From Moraxella ovis (GTDB taxonomy: Bacteria; Pseudomonadota; Gammaproteobacteria; Pseudomonadales; Moraxellaceae): 64,000 nucleotides of DNA. Where the stretch lies: NCBI RefSeq assembly GCF_900453105.1, contig NZ_UGPW01000001.1:1-64000 (forward strand), read 5' to 3'. A model generated the notes under the pieces. The model searched no databases. It saw only the letters and a program-made list of their open reading frames with translations, and was not told where the DNA came from. Position numbers and translations under genes: made by a program. Positions within the stretch are counted from its first letter, which is position 1, and every line of letters begins with the position of its first letter. Below are positions 1 to 13,658 of the stretch, one piece after another.

Positions 1-1389
1 ATGTCACTGTTTGATGAAGATGAGTTGGTGCCCATGAGTGCGCCAAGCCCTTCTGCTGATTTTTGGCAAGAATGTTTAAAAGAACTGTCTTTTGAAGTTT
101 CAGAGGCGGACTTTTTGCGTTGGTTGTCACCTCTAGAAGCGAGTGTTGATGGCGATGTGCTGGTACTCTCTGCGATTAACCAATACTTTATTACGCACAT
201 TAAGGACAACTACATCGATAAGATTGAGCTGTTGGTAAAAAAACATGCGCCAGCAGGGATTGAAGGCGTGCGTCTTGAGACGCCCAAGGTGGTCGATGTT
301 AAGCCAAAAAGTGAAAAAACAGTCACAAAAAAAGCCAAAACCAATACTCAAATTGAAGAAAGCGAGCAACTTGAAGATAACTACACTTTTGATGCTTTTG
401 TGAAGGGTAAATCCAATGCCTTTGCTTATAATGCTTGTTACGATCTGGGTAAAAAAGGCGGTGACAGCGCTTATCCTTTGGTGTTTTTGTATGGGTCGTC
501 AGGCTTGGGTAAAACGCACCTTATGCATGCGGTGGCGCATCGCTATCAAAAAGCAGGATCAAGGTTCTGCTATATGACCAAAGATCATTTCTTTCGCATC
601 ACCAAAGACGCGTTTCGCGACAGAAAAGTTGATCAGTTGGTTAAAAAAATCTGCAAGGCGGATCTGTTAATTATTGACGATATTCATTTGATTAACGGTA
701 AAAGTGCGCCGCACATCTCTGATTTACTCTTAACGATTTTTAGTGATTTTAGCAAAAACAAAAAAAATCGCATCATCTTGGCTTCTGACAGACAGCCGGC
801 CCAGCTTAATAATTTTGATGAGCGATTTAAATCGCGTTTTTCAAGCGGTCTGAATGTATTGATTGAACCGCCTGACATTGACATGCGCGTACAGATTTTG
901 GAGAAAAAAGCGAGCGTTCTTGGCATGGATTTGCCAAAAGAATGTGCGCTGTTCATCGCGCAGAACGTTGCGCCAGATGTACGCCGTCTAGAAGGCGCGC
1001 TCAATCAGGTGCATGCTAATTTTGTCATGTCTGGAGAGCCTGTGACTCTGTCACTTGTTCGCCATGCCATCAAAGACCACATTGAAGCTCGCGCCCGTGC
1101 GGTGAACGCTGATAACATTCGTGACTTGGTGGCTCAGTATTATGGTATCTCTGCCAAAGATTTGATGGGTAAAAAACGCGCGCGTAACATCGCAAGACCG
1201 CGCCAGATGGCCATGGCGTTGATTCGCGAATTAACTCAAGACAGCTTCCCTGAGATCGGGCAGTTTTTCGGGGGTCGTGACCACACCACAGTCATGCATG
1301 CATGTAAGGCAATTGAAGAGCTAAGAGCGACAGACGTTAAGGTTGATAAGGCTTATCAAGCCTTAAAAGCAACATTGGAATTCGAGTGA
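1..1389 (+). CDS. dnaA: Chromosomal replication initiator protein DnaA
   Basis: DnaA is the AAA+ protein that binds DnaA boxes at oriC, melts the origin and helps load the replicative helicase. The 462-residue frame has the usual domain order: an N-terminal domain I (about 20-85), a variable Lys/Glu-rich linker (about 95-130), the AAA+ core with Walker A GSSGLGKT near 165-172 and Walker B LLIIDDIH at 222-229, and a C-terminal DNA-binding domain with the signature GGRDHTTVMHA near 424-434. It begins at base 1, so the chromosome numbering was probably set on this ATG. dnaN follows after 76 bp. Length and motifs are normal for the family. Confidence 0.98.
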   Translation: MSLFDEDELVPMSAPSPSADFWQECLKELSFEVSEADFLRWLSPLEASVDGDVLVLSAINQYFITHIKDNYIDKIELLVKKHAPAGIEGVRLETPKVVDVKPKSEKTVTKKAKTNTQIEESEQLEDNYTFDAFVKGKSNAFAYNACYDLGKKGGDSAYPLVFLYGSSGLGKTHLMHAVAHRYQKAGSRFCYMTKDHFFRITKDAFRDRKVDQLVKKICKADLLIIDDIHLINGKSAPHISDLLLTIFSDFSKNKKNRIILASDRQPAQLNNFDERFKSRFSSGLNVLIEPPDIDMRVQILEKKASVLGMDLPKECALFIAQNVAPDVRRLEGALNQVHANFVMSGEPVTLSLVRHAIKDHIEARARAVNADNIRDLVAQYYGISAKDLMGKKRARNIARPRQMAMALIRELTQDSFPEIGQFFGGRDHTTVMHACKAIEELRATDVKVDKAYQALKATLEFE

Positions 1390-1465
1390 TAATTTTTGAT
1401 TGAATAACTTGTGTTTGCCAAAAAAAGCAAGTACTATAAGCACATGAAATGACAGGACTATAACA

Positions 1466-2623
1466 ATGAAATTAACCATAAAACGCGATGTATTAATAAA
1501 CGCCATCAGCCTAGTTGCCAAAGCTGCTGATAAACATCACCGCATTGGACCTATCTTAGCTAATATTAAGTTTGTATTGGATCAAGATGTGCTAACCTTG
1601 GTGGCATCTGACTTAGAGGTGGAGCTGACTGCGACGATTGCACTGCCAGCAGGCGCATGCCAACAGACCGGCGAGACAACCCTGCCAGCTGAGAAATTAT
1701 TCGTTATTTGTAAAGCGCTCTCAGATGAGATGGTGTCTTTGGATGCTGATGAGATGCGCTGTTTTATTGTGAGCGGCAAAGGGCGTTATACTCTAAAGAC
1801 CCTACCTGCTAAGGATTTTCCAAGTATCGGCGCGCCAAGTGTTGCTGCAGCATTGAACATCAACCGTGGCACTTTGTATGATTTGATCGGTCATACGCGC
1901 TTTGCCATGGCAACCCAAGACGTTCGTCATTATCTAACAGGCATGTTGTTTGAGATCAATGGTGACAAGCTTACCGCCGTGGCGACCGATGGGCATCGCT
2001 TGGCAGTCGCTCATCGTGCTCTAGACGCCAGTTATGATGATCGTCGTGTGATTATCCCAGGCAAGGCCGTGGCTGAGCTTGAGCGTCTGTTAGGTGAGCT
2101 TGTTAGATCTTCAGAAGATGATGTGGTCGCGCTTGGTTTTGATGATGAATTTTTACAGTTGTCATTAGGCTTTGGCGACGAGAGTGACTATAAAGGCATG
2201 CAAGTTGGTATGGTCGCGCGCCTAATTGAAGGTAAGTTTCCTGATTATCGCCGTGTACTGCCACCAAGCTACGATAAAGCCGCGATCTTCAATAAAGATG
2301 AAGCGGTAGAAGTGCTGCGCCGCCTGTCTGTGTTAAACAGCAAAGAAGCGCCTGGCGTGTTGTTTGATTTTAAAGAATCGGACAGGGTTCAGGTCAGTGT
2401 TCGCAATCAGCGTGAGCAAGATGAGGCAGAAGAGAACTTGGCGGTAAGTTATGAAGGTGAGCCGCTTGAAGTATCGTTTAATGAAGCCTATCTGCGTGCG
2501 GTATTGCGGGTATTAAATGGTGATGTGCGTATCGAGATGACTGAGGCGGTGAAACCTGCACTCATCTACCAAGTGGGCGATGAGATGAATCATCAATACG
2601 TCGTGATGCCGATGCGTGTGTAA
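1466..2623 (+). CDS. dnaN: DNA polymerase III beta subunit (sliding clamp)
   Basis: The beta clamp is a ring-shaped homodimer that tethers DNA polymerase III to the template and recruits other repair and replication proteins. The 385-residue product starts MKLTIKRDVLINAIS and ends in the typical VVMPMRV tail. Its length fits three clamp domains, and the central part carries the LTAVATDGHRLA stretch characteristic of the family. The start lies 76 bp after dnaA. The stop codon TAA is followed directly by the recF ATG, so the two are very probably co-transcribed and translationally coupled. Confidence 0.97.
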   Translation: MKLTIKRDVLINAISLVAKAADKHHRIGPILANIKFVLDQDVLTLVASDLEVELTATIALPAGACQQTGETTLPAEKLFVICKALSDEMVSLDADEMRCFIVSGKGRYTLKTLPAKDFPSIGAPSVAAALNINRGTLYDLIGHTRFAMATQDVRHYLTGMLFEINGDKLTAVATDGHRLAVAHRALDASYDDRRVIIPGKAVAELERLLGELVRSSEDDVVALGFDDEFLQLSLGFGDESDYKGMQVGMVARLIEGKFPDYRRVLPPSYDKAAIFNKDEAVEVLRRLSVLNSKEAPGVLFDFKESDRVQVSVRNQREQDEAEENLAVSYEGEPLEVSFNEAYLRAVLRVLNGDVRIEMTEAVKPALIYQVGDEMNHQYVVMPMRV

Positions 2624-3775
2624 ATGATTCAAGAATTACGCATTCACGCCCTACGCAATATACAGCAAGCATCGTTAGAATTACAGCAGTGCAATCTGTT
2701 TATTGGTAAAAACGGCAGTGGTAAAACATCGCTTCTTGAGGCGGTGTTTTTGCTTTCTCGGGGTAAAAGCTTTCGACATCATGAACCTAAGCGTTATATC
2801 ACACATCACGCCAAGACTTGTACTGTCTGGGCAAGGACTCACGATCAGACGCTGGCTATTCAGAAACAGCTTGATGCAGCAAATTTTGCCACCACAACTT
2901 TAAAGCTCAATAACAGTACCGTCCCTAGCCAAAGCGCTCTGTCTTTCGCATTACCTACTTTATTGATCGATCCGACCAGTATGGCACTGCTGGAAGAAGG
3001 CAGCGGAGTGCGCCGTCAGCTGTTGGATTGGCTATCGTTTCACGTGGAACCTGATTTTTATCCGCAGTGGTTGGCTTATCAAAGGCTGCTAAAACAACGT
3101 AATGCACTTTTAAAATCATCATCTCTTACCTTACATGAAGTCAGCGCATGGGATCATCAGTTGGCCATTCATGCCAAGGCGTTGCATCATTATCGCTTGG
3201 TGGTGTTTAATGAGTGGCAGGTGTTGTTTGATGAGATGCTTGCGCGTCTATTGCCTGCTTATGAAGGTCAGATAACCTTGAGCTATAGTGCTGGCTTTGA
3301 TACTCAAGCAGGCTTATTTGAAGTGCTACAAAATCGCTTATCGCAGGACAAAGAGCTGGGCTATACCCGTGTTGGCGCGCATCGTGCGGATGTTGTGGTA
3401 TCCTTGAAGAATATCAATGACAACGGCGATAAGTTAAGAGAGCAGGCGGCGAACGTTCTATCACGCGGTGAGAAAAAACTACTGATTACCGCGCTTAGAC
3501 TCTCGCAGTTACAGATGATGTGCGCTAGGCTGCCTGACATCGAACCTGTGGTGTTGATTGATGACTTGGACGCTGAGCTTGATGATAGAGCGATTGATAT
3601 TTTGCTTGATGCACTTTTGGTGTTGCCATGCCAATTGTTCATCTCAAGTTTGCAGACAGATACCATTGGCAAAATACAACAAAAAATGACTGTTTTGGAT
3701 AATAATAACGATGCCTTAAAAGTGTTTCACGTGGAACAAGGAAAGGTTGCTGAACCGCTGTCATCAGCTCACTAA
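2624..3775 (+). CDS. recF: DNA replication and repair protein RecF
   Basis: RecF is an SMC-like ATPase that helps RecO and RecR load RecA on gapped DNA at stalled forks. The 383-residue protein has Walker A GKNGSGKTS at residues 28-36, the ABC-type signature LSRGEKKLL in the C-terminal half and Walker B PVVLIDDLDAELD. The ATG abuts the dnaN stop codon with no gap. Two ParB-site-like palindromes lie inside this gene, one imperfect near base 3036 and one perfect near its 3' end at 3723. gyrB follows after a 132-bp AT-rich gap holding its own promoter. Confidence 0.95.
   Translation: MIQELRIHALRNIQQASLELQQCNLFIGKNGSGKTSLLEAVFLLSRGKSFRHHEPKRYITHHAKTCTVWARTHDQTLAIQKQLDAANFATTTLKLNNSTVPSQSALSFALPTLLIDPTSMALLEEGSGVRRQLLDWLSFHVEPDFYPQWLAYQRLLKQRNALLKSSSLTLHEVSAWDHQLAIHAKALHHYRLVVFNEWQVLFDEMLARLLPAYEGQITLSYSAGFDTQAGLFEVLQNRLSQDKELGYTRVGAHRADVVVSLKNINDNGDKLREQAANVLSRGEKKLLITALRLSQLQMMCARLPDIEPVVLIDDLDAELDDRAIDILLDALLVLPCQLFISSLQTDTIGKIQQKMTVLDNNNDALKVFHVEQGKVAEPLSSAH
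3036..3051. promoter_or_regulatory. parS: parS-like ParB-binding site (imperfect), inside recF
   Basis: The 16-mer CGTTTCACGTGGAACC matches the bacterial parS consensus at 14 of 16 positions; only the outermost base on each side differs. It lies within the recF coding frame. It is the weakest of five such sites in the window, and binding here is an inference. Confidence 0.6.
3723..3738. promoter_or_regulatory. parS: parS ParB-binding site, inside recF 3' end
   Basis: The 16-mer TGTTTCACGTGGAACA is a full match to the conserved parS palindrome bound by chromosomal ParB/Spo0J. It overlaps the recF codons for residues VFHVEQ. The location near dnaA fits the origin-proximal clustering known for parS. 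Confidence 0.88.
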
Positions 3776-3811
3776 AATATTGATTTAATGGGCGTTTTCA
3801 TGTTTAAATTT

Positions 3812-3840
3812 ATGACTTTTCATAAAAAAAATGCTATAAT
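3812..3840 (+). promoter_or_regulatory. Predicted gyrB promoter (sigma70, extended -10)
   Basis: A TATAAT at 3835-3840 is preceded by TGC, giving the extended -10 form TGCTATAAT. An ATGACT hexamer lies 17 bp further upstream. The surrounding recF-gyrB gap is very AT-rich. No DnaA-box cluster was found in it, so it does not look like the replication origin. Confidence 0.6.
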
Positions 3841-3898
3841 AATGTGTAATTTAATCAATTAATTGCGCATTAAATTCTTAGTTGTGCGCAAGTTTTAA

Positions 3899-6364
<2,466 letters not shown>

Positions 6365-6366
6365 AT

Positions 6367-6399
6367 AAAAGCAGGCTTAGCCCTGCTTTAACTCTTTTT
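6367..6399 (+). terminator. Intrinsic terminator after gyrB
   Basis: The stem AAAGCAGG / CCCTGCTTT with loop cttag is followed by a T-rich tract (actctttttg). Confidence 0.8.
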
Positions 6400-6450
6400 G
6401 TTTTTGTGCTTAATTGCGTTTATTTTATTGGTTTTTTAACTGGAATAGCC

Positions 6451-8010
6451 ATGACCAACATTACCCAAGACCGTATTTTAATCCTTGATTTTGGTTCGCA
6501 GTACAGTCAGCTTATCGCGCGCCGTGTACGTGAAGCAGGCGTATATTCTGAAATGTATGCTTTTGATATGTCTGATGAAGACATTCGCGCCTTTAATCCT
6601 AAAGGTATCATCCTATCTGGCGGCCCTGAGAGCGTTCATCAAGAAGGCAGTCCACGCGCACCAAAAGCGGTATTTGAATTGGGTGTACCTGTGCTTGGTG
6701 TGTGTTATGGTTTTCAGACGATGGCAGAACAACTAGGCGGCAAAGTCGAAGCTGGTGATGTGCATGAGTTTGGTTATGCCAAAATTGACATCGTTCAGAG
6801 TGACAAACTGCTAAATGACATTGCAGATGCCAATAACCAATCACAAGTATGGATGAGCCACGGCGACAAAGTATCGCGTCTGCCTGAGGGCTTTGTGACC
6901 ACATCGAGCACGCCAAGCTGTCCATATGCTTCTGCCAGTGATGAAGCGCGTGGTTTCTATGGTGTGCAATTTCACCCAGAGGTCACCCATACAGAAAAAG
7001 GCGTTGAGTTTATTTCTAACTTTGTACATGACATCTGTGGCTGTGGCAACGCATGGAACTCTGAGAACATCATTGAGATGCGTATCGCCCAACTAAAAGA
7101 GCAGATCGGCGATGAAAAAGTACTACTAGGTCTGTCTGGTGGTGTTGACAGTTCAGTGGTGGCAGTACTACTGCACAAGGCGATTGGCGATCAGCTGACC
7201 TGTGTATTCGTGGACAATGGTCTGCTTCGTCTGAACGAAGGCGATCAAGTGATGCAAATGTTCGCTGAGAATATGGGCATTCGCGTGATTCGCGCCGACA
7301 GCGAGGATCGTTTTTTGGGTGCGCTAGCAGGTGTTACCGATCCAGAGGCTAAGCGTAAGGTCATTGGACGCGAATTCATCGAAGTGTTCTCTGAAGAAGC
7401 TCGTAAACTAGATGGTGTAAAATTCTTAGCCCAAGGCACCATCTATCCTGACGTGATCGAGTCAGCAGCAAGCAAGCAAGGCAAAGCGCACGTCATTAAG
7501 TCACACCACAATGTGGGTGGCTTGCCTGAAGATTTGGCGTTTGAATTGGTTGAGCCGCTGCGTGATTTGTTTAAGGATGAGGTACGCAAACTTGGCGTCG
7601 CGCTTGGTATCCCGCATCACATGATCTATCGTCATCCATTCCCAGGCCCAGGTCTAGGCGTGCGTATCTTGGGCGAAGTCAAGAAAGAATATGCCGATAT
7701 CTTGCGTGTGGCAGATGATATCTTCATGCAGGAGCTGCGCGCATCTGGTTGGTATGATAAGACCGCCCAAGCCTTTGCAGTGTTCCAACCTGTAAAATCA
7801 GTCGGTGTGGTGGGCGATGGTCGCCGTTATGCGTGGGTGATTGCCTTGCGTGCGGTTGAGACAGTGGACTTTATGACTGCTCGCTTTGCTCATCTACCAT
7901 ACGATCTGGTGGACAAAATCTCAACTCGCATAATGAACGAGATTCGTGACGTATCTCGTGTGGTCTATGACGTATCGAGTAAGCCACCTGCGACGATCGA
8001 ATGGGAATAA
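6451..8010 (+). CDS. guaA: GMP synthase (glutamine-hydrolysing)
   Basis: GuaA converts XMP to GMP using ATP and glutamine-derived ammonia, the last step of de novo GMP synthesis. An upstream in-frame start exists at 6406, but the conserved N-terminus [19 protein letters not shown] begins at 6451, so that ATG was chosen (519 residues). The glutamine amidotransferase domain shows the nucleophile in GVCYGFQTM (Cys85) and the FHPEVTHT His/Glu pair. The ATP pyrophosphatase domain has the P-loop [13 protein letters not shown]. The C-terminal dimerisation domain ends in KPPATIEWE as expected. It is flanked by terminators on both sides, so it is probably a single-gene unit. Confidence 0.97.
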   Translation: MTNITQDRILILDFGSQYSQLIARRVREAGVYSEMYAFDMSDEDIRAFNPKGIILSGGPESVHQEGSPRAPKAVFELGVPVLGVCYGFQTMAEQLGGKVEAGDVHEFGYAKIDIVQSDKLLNDIADANNQSQVWMSHGDKVSRLPEGFVTTSSTPSCPYASASDEARGFYGVQFHPEVTHTEKGVEFISNFVHDICGCGNAWNSENIIEMRIAQLKEQIGDEKVLLGLSGGVDSSVVAVLLHKAIGDQLTCVFVDNGLLRLNEGDQVMQMFAENMGIRVIRADSEDRFLGALAGVTDPEAKRKVIGREFIEVFSEEARKLDGVKFLAQGTIYPDVIESAASKQGKAHVIKSHHNVGGLPEDLAFELVEPLRDLFKDEVRKLGVALGIPHHMIYRHPFPGPGLGVRILGEVKKEYADILRVADDIFMQELRASGWYDKTAQAFAVFQPVKSVGVVGDGRRYAWVIALRAVETVDFMTARFAHLPYDLVDKISTRIMNEIRDVSRVVYDVSSKPPATIEWE

Positions 8011-8021
8011 TTCTACGACAT

Positions 8022-8051
8022 AAACCAAGCCTTAGCGCTTGGTTTTTTGTT
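8022..8051 (+). terminator. Intrinsic terminator after guaA
   Basis: The stem AACCAAGC / GCTTGGTT is followed by TTTTTTGT. Confidence 0.8.
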
Positions 8052-8077
8052 GTAAATTCGCCCAACATGGACGAATT

Positions 8078-8086
8078 TGCTATAAT
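8078..8086 (+). promoter_or_regulatory. Predicted avtA promoter (extended -10)
   Basis: TGCTATAAT forms an extended -10 with no good -35 box. Transcription would start near 8093 and carry the parS site at 8144 in the 5' leader of avtA. Confidence 0.5.
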
Positions 8087-8143
8087 GATAAGAGATGAAT
8101 CAGATTGCGATTCTATTTTAATAAGTGATCAAAATAATTCATA

Positions 8144-8159
8144 TGTTTCACGTGAAACA
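8144..8159. promoter_or_regulatory. parS: parS ParB-binding site upstream of avtA
   Basis: The 16-mer TGTTTCACGTGAAACA is a perfect self-complementary parS palindrome. It lies in the guaA-avtA gap, 14 bp before the chosen avtA ATG. It is the most canonical of the five sites in the window. Confidence 0.92.
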
Positions 8160-8172
8160 AGATAGGTGTGGT

Positions 8173-9450
8173 ATGAAATTTTCAAATTTTGGTGAAAAAT
8201 TTACTAAGAATAGTGGCATTCTGCAGCTCATGGATGATCTTGGCAAGGCGTTGGCAAGTGATCAGCCGATTAATATGCTTGGCGGTGGTAACCCTGCGGT
8301 GATTCCTGAGGTCAATGATGTATTCCAAGCGACTTTAAGGCAAGTTGTGGAAGATAATAATGCGCTTGATAGTGTGGCGAACTACTCAACACCTCAAGGC
8401 GATACTAAGTTCATTGATACTTTGGTGGCATTTTTTAATCGCCATTATGATTGGAATTTGACTGCAGAGAATATTGTCTTGACCAACGGCTCTCAAAATG
8501 GATTCTTCTATTTATTTAATCTATTCTCTGGCAAATTTGGCGACAGTGAAAAATCTATTCTATTGCCGCTTGCTCCTGAGTATGTCGGGTATGCCGATGC
8601 TCATGTCGAAGGCACGCACTTCGTGGCGGTACCGCCCATCATTGAAGAGGTGACGCACGAAGGTGAAGACGGGTTTTTTAAATACCGTGTTGATTTTGAT
8701 GCATTGGAGAGCTTACCTGACTTGGCAGAGGGTAAGATCGGTGCGATTTGCTGTTCGCGACCAACCAACCCGACAGGTAACGTACTCGCCGACGATGAGA
8801 TGGCACGCCTAGATAAGATTGCCAGGAAATACGACATCCCGCTCATCATTGATAACGCCTACGGCATGCCGTTTCCTAACATCATCCATGCAGACACTAC
8901 GCTAAGCTGGGATGAGCAGACGATTTTATGTTTTAGTTTGTCGAAGATTGGCTTGCCTGGTGCTAGAACGGGCATCATCGTTGCCAGTCCGCAGGTAATT
9001 CGTGCGGTAAGCGCGATGAATGCCATTGTCAATCTGTCTCCAGTACGGTTCGGGGCGACGATTGCCACGCCATTATTTGCTGATGACCGCATTATTGATC
9101 TGGCGGATAACCACATCCAACCTTTCTATAAAAAACAATCAGCACTGGCGGTAAGGCTCCTAAAAGAACAATTCGCCGATTTGCCAGTGAAGATTCATAA
9201 GCCAGAAGGTGCGATATTCTTATGGATATGGTTTGATGAATTACCCATCAGCACAACCGAGCTTTATCAAATCTTAAAAGATCAAGGTACGCTAATCATA
9301 CCCAGTGAGCATTTCTTTGTGGGTGTTAATACTGACAATTATCCGCACGCGCATCAATGCATCAGACTGTCTATCGCTCAAAATGACGAGACACTCCAAA
9401 AAGGCATTACCACAATCGGACGCATGGTGCGTGAATTGTATCAAGGCTGA
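8173..9450 (+). CDS. avtA: Valine--pyruvate aminotransferase
   Basis: AvtA is a PLP-dependent fold-type I aminotransferase that interconverts valine plus pyruvate with 2-ketoisovalerate plus alanine. The 425-residue frame from 8173 starts MKFSNFGEKFTKNSGI, matching the family N-terminus. The longer in-frame start at 8125 would translate through the parS site and is less likely. Family motifs are MLGGGNPAVIPE, SRPTNPTGNV, the PLP-lysine segment CFSLSKIGLPGARTG, and KPEGAIFLWIWF near the end. The gene stands alone, with a terminator shared with the convergent ridA. Confidence 0.92.
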   Translation: MKFSNFGEKFTKNSGILQLMDDLGKALASDQPINMLGGGNPAVIPEVNDVFQATLRQVVEDNNALDSVANYSTPQGDTKFIDTLVAFFNRHYDWNLTAENIVLTNGSQNGFFYLFNLFSGKFGDSEKSILLPLAPEYVGYADAHVEGTHFVAVPPIIEEVTHEGEDGFFKYRVDFDALESLPDLAEGKIGAICCSRPTNPTGNVLADDEMARLDKIARKYDIPLIIDNAYGMPFPNIIHADTTLSWDEQTILCFSLSKIGLPGARTGIIVASPQVIRAVSAMNAIVNLSPVRFGATIATPLFADDRIIDLADNHIQPFYKKQSALAVRLLKEQFADLPVKIHKPEGAIFLWIWFDELPISTTELYQILKDQGTLIIPSEHFFVGVNTDNYPHAHQCIRLSIAQNDETLQKGITTIGRMVRELYQG

Positions 9451-9506
9451 ACTGCCCTGATCAATTTGTCAGATAAAGTCACGACTTGATGAATTGGTTT
9501 TGTATT

Positions 9507-9541
9507 AAAAAATCCCCAGTGCCAGCGCATTGGAGATTTTG
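9507..9541. terminator. Bidirectional terminator between avtA and ridA
   Basis: The stem AATCCCCAGTGCC / GCATTGGAGATT has A/T-rich tails on both sides. It serves the convergent avtA (+) and ridA (-). Confidence 0.7.
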
Positions 9542-9553
9542 GTGTGATAAAGG

Positions 9554-9904
9554 TTAAATCGCAGCGACAACCATGATTTCAACCAGCCAGTTTGGATTAA
9601 CCAATTTGGCTTCTACGGTGGCGCGTGTAGGCGGTGTGATGTCTTTGACCCATTGATTCCATTCGCTGTTAAATGCATCAAAATTCGCCAAATCAGTGAT
9701 AAAAACCTGTGCAGATAGGATTTTTGATTTGTCAGAGCCTGCCTTGGCCAGCGCGGCATCGATGTTGGCGAATACTTCTCTAGACTGACCTTTGATGTCT
9801 AGGCTATCGCCATTGGGTACTTGACCTGCCAAATATACCACGCCATTATGGATGGCGATCTCGCTTAGGGTGTCGTTACTGTCTAGTTTGATGATGTTAG
9901 CCAT
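9554..9904 (-). CDS. RidA family reactive intermediate/imine deaminase
   Basis: RidA-type proteins hydrolyse reactive enamine/imine intermediates such as 2-aminoacrylate to the keto acid and ammonia. The 116-residue protein has the chorismate-mutase-like Rid fold length and the motifs VYLAGQVPNG and ANIDAALAKAGSDKSKIL. The C-terminal segment PTRATVEAKLVNPNWLVEI holds the conserved Arg and Glu region. It follows dadA on the same strand with a 27-bp gap, so the two are likely one operon. The D-amino acid dehydrogenase makes imino acids that this enzyme could hydrolyse. The exact Rid subfamily is not certain. Confidence 0.88.
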   Translation of the reverse strand: MANIIKLDSNDTLSEIAIHNGVVYLAGQVPNGDSLDIKGQSREVFANIDAALAKAGSDKSKILSAQVFITDLANFDAFNSEWNQWVKDITPPTRATVEAKLVNPNWLVEIMVVAAI

Positions 9905-9931
9905 GATGATTCCTTAGTGGTGCTTGGATGA

Positions 9932-11182
9932 TTAATGATACCGTGCCAACGACAACCCATCAAGGCTGATGTCTGGCGCGCGCTTGGTGATGATGTCCGC
10001 AATTAATTTCCCAGAACCGCACGCCATGGTCCAGCCGAGTGTGCCATGCCCTGTATTGATGAATAGGTTATTGAATTTGGTCTCTCCGATGATTGGTGTG
10101 CCGTCTGGTGTCATGGGGCGAAGACCCATCCAGAAAGTCGCATTCGGTAAGTCGCCACCTGTGAATAAATCACGTGTAACCATCTCAAGCGTGGCTCGGC
10201 GAGCGGGATTTAACTTTAGATTAAAACCGCTTAATTCTGCCATGCCGCCCACACGAATACGATCATCAAAACGCGTGATGGCAATCTTAAAGGTCTCATC
10301 TAACACGGTCGAGACGGGCGCATTATCAGGATCGATAATGGGCACAGTCAGAGAATAGCCTTTGACGGGATAAACAGGTAAATTAAGCGCCAAAGGCTTG
10401 GCAATGTCACGCGAATAACTGCCAAAGGCCAGCACATAATGATCAGCGGTAAGTAGCTCGCCATCAGCCAGAACACCTGTGATGGCATTACCATCATGCT
10501 GAATTTGTTGCACGGTTTTATTAAATAAGAATTTTACCCCTAGATCTTTGGCGAGTGCGGCGAGTCTTTTAGTGAATAAGTTACAATCGCCCGTTTCGTC
10601 ATTGGGCAGTCGAAGTCCGCCTACAAGTTTGTCCTTGGCGTGAGCCAGGGCAGGTTCGACTCGGGCTAGCTCATCGCGGCCAAGCAGTTCGTAAGCCACG
10701 CCACATTCTTTTAGAACTTCAATGTCACGACCCACCACATCCAGCTGAGCTTGTTTTCGGAATAATTGTAATGTGCCTTTGGTGCGGTCTTCGTATTGAA
10801 TGCCTGTCTCTTGGCGCAGATTTTGTAGGCAATCACGGCTGTATTCCGCGACACGCATCATGCGTTCTTTGTTAAGGGCGTAGCGATCGGCGTTACAGTT
10901 GGCGAACATCTTGGCTGCCCACTGCGCCTGCCAAAGGGACCCATCGGGACTGATGGCAAAGGGTGCGTGTTTTTGAAGTAGCCATTTGGCGGCTTTTAGT
11001 GGGATGCCTGGGGCTGCCCAAGGGGTTGAATAACCAGGGGAGATTTGACCCGCGTTACCAAAACTGGTCTCTTCGGCGACATCATTTTGGCGTTCGATGA
11101 CGGTGACATCTACGCCCAATTTAGCAAGATAATACGCTGACGTTACGCCAATGACGCCGCCGCCAAGTACGATTGCTTTCAT
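9932..11182 (-). CDS. dadA: D-amino acid dehydrogenase small subunit
   Basis: DadA is a membrane-associated FAD enzyme that oxidatively deaminates D-amino acids (D-alanine preferred) and passes electrons to the respiratory chain. The open frame extends to 11272, but the family N-terminus [23 protein letters not shown] begins at 11182 behind an AAGGA ribosome site, giving 416 residues. Seen are the Rossmann GxGxxG (GGGVIG), the [24 protein letters not shown] segment typical of DadA, and the C-terminal FAD contact [18 protein letters not shown]. It is co-directional with ridA. No dadX racemase is adjacent. Confidence 0.93.
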   Translation of the reverse strand: MKAIVLGGGVIGVTSAYYLAKLGVDVTVIERQNDVAEETSFGNAGQISPGYSTPWAAPGIPLKAAKWLLQKHAPFAISPDGSLWQAQWAAKMFANCNADRYALNKERMMRVAEYSRDCLQNLRQETGIQYEDRTKGTLQLFRKQAQLDVVGRDIEVLKECGVAYELLGRDELARVEPALAHAKDKLVGGLRLPNDETGDCNLFTKRLAALAKDLGVKFLFNKTVQQIQHDGNAITGVLADGELLTADHYVLAFGSYSRDIAKPLALNLPVYPVKGYSLTVPIIDPDNAPVSTVLDETFKIAITRFDDRIRVGGMAELSGFNLKLNPARRATLEMVTRDLFTGGDLPNATFWMGLRPMTPDGTPIIGETKFNNLFINTGHGTLGWTMACGSGKLIADIITKRAPDISLDGLSLARYH

Positions 11183-11324
11183 AACTGACTGTCCTTGAAG
11201 GTAATGATATAAACAATCGCTTATGATAACAATCGCTTGAATGAATAACAAGCGGCATTTATGAGGTATCAAAATATTTTATGACGATGTCAAAAGATGT
11301 TTTGCTTTGCCTGGATAAAAGCTG

Positions 11325-11333
11325 TGTTATAAT
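11325..11333 (+). promoter_or_regulatory. Predicted thiC promoter (extended -10)
   Basis: TGTTATAAT forms a perfect extended -10. The -35 region is weak (TTGCCT or TTGCTT at poor spacing). Transcription would start at the base of the TPP aptamer. Confidence 0.55.
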
Positions 11334-11339
11334 GTTATC

Positions 11340-11436
11340 AACTTGACGGAGTGCAACCCAAAGTTGCCGAGATTGTGGTTATGCCACAAAATCCGTTGAA
11401 CCTGATGCGGTTCGTACCGCCGTAGGAAATCAAGTT
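11340..11436 (+). ncRNA. TPP riboswitch (THI element) upstream of thiC
   Basis: Thiamine pyrophosphate binding to this leader is expected to shut off thiC expression. The P1 helix is formed by AACTTGA (11340-11346) and TCAAGTT (11430-11436). Inside are the conserved CGGAGTGC block, the GCCGAGA block, a GTGG/CCAC hairpin and the thi-box core GAACCTGATGCGG with TACCGCCGTAGGAAA. About 108 bp lie between the aptamer and the thiC start, containing an AT-rich expression platform. No strong terminator hairpin was seen there, so control may be at translation initiation. Confidence 0.95.
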
Positions 11437-11526
11437 TTCAAAATCTTAAAAATTCTGTATATTATTGATTTATATCGATAATTCTTTTTCATCATAAGAT
11501 TTTTGATGGCTTGATTTGTTTATTAG

Positions 11527-13539
<2,013 letters not shown>

Positions 13540-13547
13540 ATTCAATC

Positions 13548-13577
13548 AAAAACCGCACCCATGGTGTGGTTTTTTAT
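13548..13577 (+). terminator. Intrinsic terminator after thiC
   Basis: The stem AAACCGCACC / GGTGTGGTTT is followed by a T run. Confidence 0.8.
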
Positions 13578-13619
13578 TCTGTATCAAAAATTTACCCATC
13601 AAAAAGCACCCTCAAAATC

Positions 13620-13628
13620 TGCTATAAT
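13620..13628 (+). promoter_or_regulatory. Predicted promoter of the ABC transporter gene (extended -10)
   Basis: TGCTATAAT lies 30 bp before the chosen ATG, with no clear -35 box. Confidence 0.5.
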
Positions 13629-13658
13629 AAGCAAATTTTTATAATAATTGTGAGTAGC

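Noticed and set aside
8125-8172. Upstream avtA start giving MIKIIHMFHVKQ
   Set aside because: It would translate the parS palindrome, and the family N-terminus begins at MKFSNFGEKF.
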